A stretch of DNA of 10,147 nucleotides from JBCCWF01 sp038520475. GTDB taxonomy: Bacteria > Cyanobacteriota > Cyanobacteriia > CAKZMO01. The notes beneath the pieces were generated by a model. The model was not told the DNA's origin. It did no database searches and was given only the letters and a program-made list of their open reading frames with translations. How positions within the stretch are numbered: the first letter of the stretch is position 1; each line of letters opens with the position of its first letter. Positions 1 to 5,068 of the stretch are shown here, in pieces. A program made the position numbers and the translations under genes. The stretch lies in assembly GCA_038520475.1 (NCBI GenBank), contig JBCBLF010000175.1, positions 1 to 10,147 of the forward strand, given 5' to 3'.

Positions 1-259
1 GCTCAATCCAGTGGCGATAATCATCAGACGAAACCCACGCTCGCAGATGATCGTATGAGTCAAACCTCACAATCACAACATACTCAGAGTAGGCGTTGTC
101 TCTGGGACGCAGGACCTCGACAGCCATGAATCCGTCATAGGTTTGAGCGACCTGGTTAATGCCATGAGACCATGCTTCATAATCGTCTAATCGACTGGGC
201 GCAACGGCTTCAGAAATGACGACTGTGACAGGTTCAGACGGTAAGTACGATTGATGCAC
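1..259 (-). CDS. ABM-domain (antibiotic biosynthesis monooxygenase-like) protein, partial
   Basis: The reverse strand reads open for 86 codons from a GTG at 259 and runs off the left edge, so only the N-terminal part is present. It was found by translating the reverse strand by eye. An in-frame TGA at 271-269 leaves this GTG as the first usable start. A GAGGAG Shine-Dalgarno (265-270 on the plus strand) lies 5 bases upstream. The peptide begins MHQSYLPSEP, then shows a ferredoxin-like ABM pattern: a first strand VTVVISEAVAP, a helix with YEAWSHGINQVAQ (about 28-39), GFMAVEVLRP (about 43-52), and EYVVIVRFDSYDHLRAW (59-75). This resembles the ABM/COG3224 family, small proteins that are often membrane-linked and of unsettled substrate. 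Whether it has the C-terminal membrane segments of that group cannot be seen. The fold call is fairly firm; an enzymatic role is inference only. Confidence 0.75.
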   Translation of the reverse strand, partial: MHQSYLPSEPVTVVISEAVAPSRLDDYEAWSHGINQVAQTYDGFMAVEVLRPRDNAYSEYVVIVRFDSYDHLRAWVSSDDYRHWIE

Positions 260-286
260 AGGAGCTCCTCAAGAGGTCATGATAGC

Positions 287-311
287 TTCAGTACGGATAA
301 TGTTCAGTACG
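287..311. repeat. Tandem direct repeat TTCAGTACG, 16-bp period
   Basis: Two identical 9-mers, TTCAGTACG, lie at 287-295 and 303-311 with 7 bases between, just upstream of the start of the minus-strand ABM gene. A period of 16 bases is about one and a half helix turns. The site falls in the region expected to hold that gene's promoter or leader, so it may be a regulator-binding site; that is inference. Confidence 0.45.
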
Positions 312-494
312 AATGGTGAAAGCACTGAGGCGATAGACACTTGACTCACGTTCCACTAAGAAAGTGAGCGGCCGCAGAGCGACCGCAGAACAGGCAAGGT
401 TGTCAAAGCGAATGTCCATCGCTCAGTGCAAATACGGTAGGTTAATGTCGCCCATTAACACATTAGAGTCATAGATTAACTTGTCGCTACATTA

Positions 495-525
495 TTGGAC
501 AGACGGTAGCGATCGCCTTTATAGT
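495..525 (+). promoter_or_regulatory. Candidate promoter for ftsE
   Basis: TTGGAC (495-500) and TATAGT (520-525) resemble sigma-70-type -35 and -10 boxes, separated by 19 bases, which is longer than ideal. They lie about 90 bases upstream of the ftsE start. The inverted repeat TCGCTAC/GTAGCGA (484-490 and 506-512) brackets the -35 box, so it could act as an operator. This is from pattern only. Confidence 0.35.
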
Positions 526-617
526 ATGCCGGTATGTTGCTTGTTACAGTTCCTGAATTGGGCAAGATATTGTGTGTATTGCCTGCTTTCACTTTACTAA
601 CATCTAGGATCTGAGTT

Positions 618-1481
618 ATGCCTCTCACTGCCTCTTCAGACATATCTGCAGCGCCCGTTGACCGTTTGGTTCAAGATGGCTCACAGGTTTCCCGCAGTAC
701 AGGGGCATCTTCCATTTATGCTGATTCTCGAAAGCGACATCGGCGATCGCAAGCACATTCAACCGACCAAACAGTAAGACGCAGCTCTACTGCACCAGTC
801 ATCATTAGCCTTCAAAACGTTTGCAAGACCTACGGCAAAAGCAATAAAGCTCTAGATAATGTGAACTGGCAGATCCGCAAAGGTGATTTCTGGTTCGTGA
901 CTGGACCATCTGGGGCAGGCAAATCGACACTATTGAAATTGCTCTACGGTGCAGAGAAGTGTAGCCAGGGCAGTTTACTTGTTAACAATCACATCCCGTC
1001 TCGGTTAAAGAGCCATCAGATGTCAATGCTGCGTCGTCAGATTGGCGTCGTTTTTCAAGACTACAAGCTGATTCCCCGCCGAACAGTGTCTGAAAATGTA
1101 GCTTTTGTATTGTGGGCTCAAGGCTTTACACGAAAGGAAATTCATCGTCGGTTGATGCCGACATTGAAGATGGTTGGGCTACACGACAAAGCCGATCGGT
1201 TTCCCAATGAACTGTCTGGAGGAGAGCAGCAACGCGTTAGCATTGCTCGGGCCATTGTCGGAACACCACCCATTTTGCTTGCTGATGAACCCACTGGAAA
1301 CTTAGATGTCCATAATTCCTGGCAAGTTATTAAAATTCTCAAAAAGCTAAACGCTATCGGCATTACCGTTATTGTCACAACCCATGATGAGCAGTTGGTT
1401 AAGCGCTCTGACTATCCAGTCGTTGAGATTCGAAATGGTCGGCTTCACCAAATGCAAGATTGGGAGTTGGGGCGCGGTTAG
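618..1481 (+). CDS. ftsE: FtsE-type ABC transporter ATP-binding protein with N-terminal extension
   Basis: This is an ATPase of the FtsE/LolD-like ABC class. FtsE pairs with the membrane protein FtsX at the division site and regulates peptidoglycan hydrolysis. In this 287-residue protein the ABC domain starts near residue 61. It has Walker A GPSGAGKST (96-104), Q-loop Q147, signature LSGGEQQR (199-206), Walker B ILLADE with the D-loop GNLD (219-230) and switch His256. Residues 1-60 are an added low-complexity stretch rich in Ser, Arg and Ala; Escherichia coli FtsE is about 222 residues. No Met occurs between 1 and 135, so the extension cannot be removed by choosing a later ATG. The ATG at 618 has AGGA (606-609) 8 bases upstream. 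No ftsX follows: the next genes converge on this one. A related ABC class such as LolD is possible, but the overall pattern (FQDYKLIPRRTVSENVAF) favours FtsE. Confidence 0.85.
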   Translation: MPLTASSDISAAPVDRLVQDGSQVSRSTGASSIYADSRKRHRRSQAHSTDQTVRRSSTAPVIISLQNVCKTYGKSNKALDNVNWQIRKGDFWFVTGPSGAGKSTLLKLLYGAEKCSQGSLLVNNHIPSRLKSHQMSMLRRQIGVVFQDYKLIPRRTVSENVAFVLWAQGFTRKEIHRRLMPTLKMVGLHDKADRFPNELSGGEQQRVSIARAIVGTPPILLADEPTGNLDVHNSWQVIKILKKLNAIGITVIVTTHDEQLVKRSDYPVVEIRNGRLHQMQDWELGRG

Positions 1482-1534
1482 CCAACGGATGACGCTTAAT
1501 CAACAGCCATCAACGTAGCCCGCAAATAAACCCG

Positions 1535-2002
1535 CTATTGCTGCTTGGCTTCAGGACTTTGAAACGCCGTGATCAGAATGCAGATGATTCCGATGTTGAT
1601 AAAAACATCTGCCATGTTGAAAATTGGGAAATTGATGAGCTTGAAGTGTAAAAAATCAACCACTTCTCCAGACGCAAATCGATCTAATCCATTTCCCAGT
1701 GCACCGCCTAAAATGAAGCCAAAACCGGCCTGTTCCCATCGGTTCATCACAGGTCCCAAAATCGCCAACCCTGCCAACCCCAAACTGACAAGAAGGGATA
1801 GCCACTTCAACCATCCTCCACTATTGCTAAACAAGCTAAATGCGGCTCCTGTATTAGTCACATACGTAAAATGAAAGACTCCATCCCAAAGCGGTAGCGT
1901 CTCTTCGAGACTGAAGCTTTGAACCACCCAGTATTTTGTGAGCTGGTCAATCATGACGCTAACGAATGCTGCAATCCAAAACAGATGATTTTTGATAGCC
2001 AT
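1535..2002 (-). CDS. lspA: Lipoprotein signal peptidase (signal peptidase II)
   Basis: LspA is an inner-membrane aspartyl protease that removes the signal peptide of prolipoproteins after lipid attachment to the lipobox Cys. From the ATG at 2002 the protein has 155 residues, close to the family's usual 155-170. Four hydrophobic segments are visible (about 5-22, 62-83, 92-109, 132-147). Conserved motifs are present: IDQLTKYWV with Asp19, NTGAAFS (50-56), GNGLDR with catalytic Asp107, VVDFLHF, and FNMADVFIN with catalytic Asp132. The frame stays open upstream to an ATG at 2119, adding 39 residues without LspA similarity. No start has a strong Shine-Dalgarno, and I prefer 2002 because of the family length. 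The gene lies downstream of bioY on the same strand and converges with ftsE, 53 bases apart at their 3' ends. Confidence 0.93.
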   Translation of the reverse strand: MAIKNHLFWIAAFVSVMIDQLTKYWVVQSFSLEETLPLWDGVFHFTYVTNTGAAFSLFSNSGGWLKWLSLLVSLGLAGLAILGPVMNRWEQAGFGFILGGALGNGLDRFASGEVVDFLHFKLINFPIFNMADVFINIGIICILITAFQSPEAKQQ

Positions 2003-2204
2003 ACTGAACAGAACAAATTCAAAACAACGGTAGAGACGACGCATTGAAACGCGTGTGATTGCAGACTCATGCTCCTGATTAATCGACAAAAGCACTGATG
2101 CAGACGTTGAGCGAAGCAAAACCCAACATTAGCCCTGGGGTTAATCGGTTCGATAACGCTCTAGCGTGCCTCTAGTGTCAGCAATGCCCGAAAGGCTTTT
2201 CTTA

Positions 2205-2227
2205 CTAGGAGGCTATACCCATCCTAG
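2205..2227. repeat. Inverted repeat CTAGGA/TCCTAG
   Basis: CTAGGA (2205-2210) and TCCTAG (2222-2227) form a 6-bp stem around an 11-base loop, in the spacer between bioY and lspA. On the minus strand it lies just downstream of the candidate lspA -10 box, so it would sit at the very 5' end of the lspA mRNA. No T-run follows on either strand, so it is not a typical terminator. Confidence 0.35.
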
Positions 2228-2232
2228 GGCAG

Positions 2233-2261
2233 AATAAAGCTTTCACGAGTATGGGTGGCAA
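2233..2261 (-). promoter_or_regulatory. Candidate promoter for lspA
   Basis: On the minus strand TTGCCA (2261-2256) and TTTATT (2238-2233) are spaced by exactly 17 bases, matching sigma-70-type boxes at 5/6 and 4/6 positions. The site is within the bioY-lspA spacer and would allow lspA to be transcribed apart from bioY, with a leader of roughly 220 bases to the preferred start. Pattern only. Confidence 0.35.
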
Positions 2262-2313
2262 TTCACTTATGCGCTGTGGTTTCGTCATTGAGGTTGCTCT
2301 ATTACGCCAGTAG

Positions 2314-2976
2314 TTAATAGAGCATGATAGAGCGCAAGATATAAGCAATCAGCGATACAGCGCAAACGATCGCAAGCTGTCCCGGAACCGGAATTACCGA
2401 ATAGTTCAACAGATCACCCAGCAGAGACGGTAGGGTTCGTGTATTTTCATTGTCTACAAAATGGGTGACGAATAGATAACTAATTCCAGTGAGATGGACC
2501 GTGAGAAGCCCGCATACGCAGCTTAGTGCGAGCAGTTCGAGTCTTTTTTGAAACTTCAGTGCGAGCACCCCACAGACCCATGCTCCGGGCACAAATCCTA
2601 AAAGATACCCAAACGTCGGCTCGAATACGTATCGGATTCCTCCGCCATAGGTAAAAATGGGGAACCACGTTAACCCCAGAAAAATGTATGCAATCTGGGA
2701 AATTGCAGCGGCATGGCGTCCCCCCATGCAACCGACAAAGAGCATTGCCCCAAGCTGCCAATTCACCCCAAGAGAATGAGGGGCTGACCATTCAAGTGGA
2801 ATCCCTGCAATCGATACTTCAATGAAGGTTCCACCAATTGTTAACAGTAGCCCTACAAAGGCCCATAGCAGTTGAAGGGGTCTAGACACGTTAAATGTAA
2901 GATACGACGAGATTGGCCATGAAGAAATTGTCGGTGACATTGACGGTGGGTAGGCGTCTAACCGCTCATTATCCAT
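2314..2976 (-). CDS. bioY: Biotin transporter BioY (ECF S-component)
   Basis: BioY is the membrane substrate-binding component for biotin uptake. It can work with the shared ECF energizing module (EcfA/EcfA'/EcfT), none of which is encoded here. The 220-residue protein is strongly hydrophobic with about six membrane segments. The BioY hallmark stretch is clear: VGCMGGRHAAAISQIAY (81-97), then GLTWFPIFTYGGGI (101-114) and PTFGYLLGFVPGAW (120-133). The C-terminal motif reads VPGQLAI (197-203), where many BioY proteins have an Asp (PGD); the Gln at 200 may be a lineage feature. Residues 1-30 are a non-hydrophobic lead-in; a later Met at 13 (start 2940) is possible, but neither start has a strong Shine-Dalgarno. 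It is divergent from ilvA and upstream of lspA on the same strand. Confidence 0.92.
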   Translation of the reverse strand: MDNERLDAYPPSMSPTISSWPISSYLTFNVSRPLQLLWAFVGLLLTIGGTFIEVSIAGIPLEWSAPHSLGVNWQLGAMLFVGCMGGRHAAAISQIAYIFLGLTWFPIFTYGGGIRYVFEPTFGYLLGFVPGAWVCGVLALKFQKRLELLALSCVCGLLTVHLTGISYLFVTHFVDNENTRTLPSLLGDLLNYSVIPVPGQLAIVCAVSLIAYILRSIMLY

Positions 2977-3080
2977 TGACTACTCGATAATGCTCAACTT
3001 TATCTGATGTTCAGGGCTAAAAAGAATCCAAATTTTTTGAAAAGGCTCTGCGTGGAATGCTGATTTCAACAAAACCAAGA

Positions 3081-3086
3081 ACTATA
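3081..3086 (-). promoter_or_regulatory. Candidate -10 box of bioY
   Basis: On the minus strand, 3086-3081 reads TATAGT, one mismatch from TATAAT. It lies about 105 bases upstream of the bioY start. No good -35 box is seen at the proper distance; that position falls inside the large inverted repeat at 3090-3134, which might therefore control access to this promoter. Confidence 0.25.
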
Positions 3087-3089
3087 CAT

Positions 3090-3134
3090 TTTTTGTGGAT
3101 AGCGGCAGGTTCAGCCCGCGACTATCCACAAAAA
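3090..3134. repeat. Perfect 13-bp inverted repeat with DnaA-box-like arms
   Basis: TTTTTGTGGATAG (3090-3102) and CTATCCACAAAAA (3122-3134) are exact reverse complements separated by 19 bases. With one bulged T the pairing extends by CA/TG. An inner CGG/CCG (3103-3105, 3116-3118) can also pair. Each arm contains CTATCCACA or its complement, which differs from the E. coli DnaA-box consensus TTATCCACA at one position. The T-run precedes the stem and the A-run follows it on both strands, so it does not look like an intrinsic terminator. Confidence 0.75.
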
Positions 3135-3310
3135 TGCTCTAGATGTAGAAGCTTGGATAAGCCCTAAAAGTAACAATTTCAACAAAAATTGGCGATCGCC
3201 TCATCAAACTTGAGTCGCCCTTCACCAAACCAGATTAAGATAGAACACTTGGTGCTATCGGCAGCGAGTGAAACCCGCATCGTGAGCGATTGACCTCAGC
3301 GAAACAGACC

Positions 3311-4819
3311 ATGACCTCTGACTACCTTGAACGAATCTTAAAAGCGCGCGTCTATGATGTGGCAGATGAAACACCGCTCGAGGTTGCGCTCAATCTATCC
3401 ACTCGGCTCAACAATCGCCTGCTCTTGAAGCGAGAAGACATGCAATCCGTCTTTTCGTTCAAGCTGCGCGGAGCCTATAACAAAATGGCACAGCTCCCTT
3501 TAGAGCAGCTATCTAAAGGAGTCGTTGCATCTTCCGCAGGAAATCATGCTCAGGGCGTCGCATTGGGTGCGCGGCAACTCGGAACCCATGCCATCATCGT
3601 GATGCCAGTAACCACACCTCACGTCAAGGTCGATGCCGTCAAGGCGCGAGGTGGGACGGTCGTGCTGCATGGCGAGACCTATGACGATGCCTATACCCAT
3701 GCCCGCCAGCTATCGGATGAAAAAGGATTAGCGTTTATTCATCCGTTTGATGACCCGGATGTCATTGCTGGGCAGGGAACCATTGGGATGGAAATTTTGC
3801 GGCAGTTTCAGCAGCCGATTCACGCTATTTTTGTTGCCATTGGTGGAGGCGGGTTAATTTCTGGCATTGCCGCCTATGTCAAGCGCTTAAGACCAGAGGT
3901 CAAAATTATCGGTGTCGAACCGGTTGATGCGGATGCCATGAATCGATCGCTCCAAGCCGGACATCGTGTTGCACTGGATCAGGTTGGCCTGTTTGCCGAC
4001 GGAGTAGCCGTTAAGCAGGTTGGCGAAGAAACCTTTCGGTTGTGTCAAGCCTATATTGACGAAATTATTTTGGTGAGTACCGACGACACCTGTGCTGCGA
4101 TTAAGGATGTGTTTGAAGATACACGATCTATCGTAGAACCTGCTGGAGCATTGGCGATCGCCGGGGCAAAGGCGTATGTCGAACGCGAACAGATTCGAGG
4201 GCAGACCCTTGTGGCGATCGCATGCGGCGCTAATATGAACTTTGATCGGCTACGATTCGTTGCAGAGCGTGCGGAACTCGGAGAACGACGGGAAGCTATT
4301 TTTGCAGTCACCATTCCAGAACAACCCGGTAGCTTAAGACGGTTCTGCGATGTGATTGGTAAACGCAATCTCACGGAATTCAACTATCGCATCGCTGACA
4401 ATGATATTGCTCACATTTTCGTGGGATTGCAAATTGCAAACCGCGATGATGCCAATCATATGATGGAGCAGTTTGAGGTCCAGGGATTTACAACACTGGA
4501 TCTGACGGATAATGAGCTAGCCAAACTCCATCTGCGTCACATGGTGGGGGGGCGATCGCCTTTAGCCCATAACGAACAGCTATATCGATTCGAATTTCCT
4601 GAACGTCCCGGAGCGCTCATGCGTTTTGTTTCATCGATGAGCCCAAACTGGAACATCAGCTTATTTCACTATCGAAATAATGGAGCCGACTACGGCAAAA
4701 TCCTGGTTGGCATGCAGGTCCCTCCATCAGAAATGAGTGAATGGCAAGGATTTCTCGACACCTTAGGGTATCGATATTGGGATGAGAATCAAAATCCTGC
4801 CTATAAATTATTTCTCTAA
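3311..4819 (+). CDS. ilvA: Threonine ammonia-lyase (threonine deaminase), biosynthetic
   Basis: IlvA is the PLP-dependent enzyme that converts threonine to 2-oxobutanoate and ammonia, the committed step of isoleucine synthesis. From the ATG at 3311 the protein has 502 residues, near the 514 of the E. coli enzyme. In this numbering the catalytic domain shows SVFSFKLRGAYNKM with the PLP Lys51, SSAGNHAQG (74-82), the phosphate-binding loop GGGGL (178-182), and PAGALA (277-282). Two ACT-like regulatory repeats follow (about 328-412, with FAVTIPEQPGSLRRFCDVI, and 423-502, with YRFEFPERPGALMRF). This layout belongs to feedback-regulated biosynthetic enzymes inhibited by isoleucine, not the short catabolic type. 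A TTG at 3290 in the same frame adds 7 residues (MTSAKQT if used); no clear Shine-Dalgarno decides between them. I prefer the ATG because the family N-terminus begins close to YLERILKARVYDVA. Three HIP1 octamers lie inside the gene. Confidence 0.95.
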   Translation: MTSDYLERILKARVYDVADETPLEVALNLSTRLNNRLLLKREDMQSVFSFKLRGAYNKMAQLPLEQLSKGVVASSAGNHAQGVALGARQLGTHAIIVMPVTTPHVKVDAVKARGGTVVLHGETYDDAYTHARQLSDEKGLAFIHPFDDPDVIAGQGTIGMEILRQFQQPIHAIFVAIGGGGLISGIAAYVKRLRPEVKIIGVEPVDADAMNRSLQAGHRVALDQVGLFADGVAVKQVGEETFRLCQAYIDEIILVSTDDTCAAIKDVFEDTRSIVEPAGALAIAGAKAYVEREQIRGQTLVAIACGANMNFDRLRFVAERAELGERREAIFAVTIPEQPGSLRRFCDVIGKRNLTEFNYRIADNDIAHIFVGLQIANRDDANHMMEQFEVQGFTTLDLTDNELAKLHLRHMVGGRSPLAHNEQLYRFEFPERPGALMRFVSSMSPNWNISLFHYRNNGADYGKILVGMQVPPSEMSEWQGFLDTLGYRYWDENQNPAYKLFL

Positions 4820-4928
4820 TCACCCCTACGAATCTTTAATCACCCATCCTGATCGTTGTGACTTGGTGATGAATTCGTTATTAGGTGTGAAGCCATGTCC
4901 ATGCCAAATCTGGCGTTGAAAACCCAAC

Positions 4929-4942
4929 CCTCATTAATGAGG
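4929..4942. repeat. 14-bp perfect palindrome in ilvA-pentapeptide spacer
   Basis: CCTCATTAATGAGG reads the same on both strands. It lies about 110 bases after the ilvA stop and is followed by CTTTAATAT. It could be a protein-binding site for a dimeric regulator. As a hairpin it would have only a short GC part, and the T-run is weak, so a terminator role is doubtful. Confidence 0.4.
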
Positions 4943-4948
4943 CTTTAA

Positions 4949-4989
4949 TATAAGCTCTTCAATCATTCTCTTGGTGAGAAGCCCTTATA
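4949..4989. repeat. Imperfect hairpin upstream of pentapeptide gene
   Basis: TATAAG (4949-4954) plus CTTC (4957-4960) can pair with GAAG (4978-4981) plus CTTATA (4984-4989), with a 2x2 internal mismatch and a 17-base loop. It follows the palindrome at 4929-4942 by a few bases. The rest of the 249-base spacer (4820-5068) shows no gene I can support. Confidence 0.3.
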
Positions 4990-5068
4990 TAGAAAAGCTG
5001 AACATGCTTTTGGCATATCCATCATCATTCAATAGAGCTGTGTATGGGGCAGAGAGCTGAGCGTCTTA

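Larger units (their letters stand above)
260..617. other. Intergenic spacer with divergent regulatory DNA
   Basis: This 358-base spacer separates the minus-strand ABM gene from plus-strand ftsE. It contains a tandem pair of TTCAGTACG (287-295 and 303-311), a 7-bp inverted repeat GTTAATG/CATTAAC (441-447, 453-459), a second 7-bp inverted repeat TCGCTAC/GTAGCGA (484-490, 506-512), one HIP1 octamer (509-516) and a promoter-like site described separately. A 20-codon ORF at 412-474 has no convincing ribosome binding site. I see no other gene. Confidence 0.6.
3063..3187. repeat. 12-bp direct repeats ATTTCAACAAAA flanking a dyad
   Basis: ATTTCAACAAAA occurs exactly at 3063-3074 and again at 3176-3187. 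Between the copies are a short inverted pair CCAAG (3075-3079) / CTTGG (3152-3156) and the long central dyad. The arrangement resembles a small element with flanking duplications, but the inner inverted pair is short and does not abut the right-hand copy. Confidence 0.4.
2977..3289. other. Divergent bioY/ilvA intergenic region
   Basis: This 313-base spacer carries the control DNA of both bioY (minus) and ilvA (plus). It is AT-rich. It contains the 13-bp inverted repeat at 3090-3134, a pair of 12-bp direct repeats ATTTCAACAAAA (3063-3074 and 3176-3187) flanking it, a CCAAG/CTTGG pair just inside those (3075-3079, 3152-3156), and one HIP1 octamer (3192-3199). I see no small ORF or RNA gene that I can name, and no strong ilvA promoter. 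TAAGAT at 3236-3241 is a weak -10 candidate. Confidence 0.6.

Noticed and set aside
412..474. 20-codon ORF in the spacer before ftsE
   Set aside because: No ribosome binding site at a proper distance and an unremarkable short peptide; likely chance.
2480..2791. 103-codon open frame inside bioY on the same strand
   Set aside because: It lies wholly within the clear bioY frame and its translation is rich in Cys, Arg and Trp without family features; a shadow.
3090..3134. Inverted repeat as an intrinsic terminator
   Set aside because: The T-run precedes the stem and is followed by A on both strands, and it is in a divergent promoter region where no gene ends.
3090..3134. Inverted repeat as a BirA biotin operator for bioY
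   Set aside because: The arms (TTGTGGATAG) lack the TTGTAAACC-type half-sites of BirA, and the length of the spacer does not match closely.
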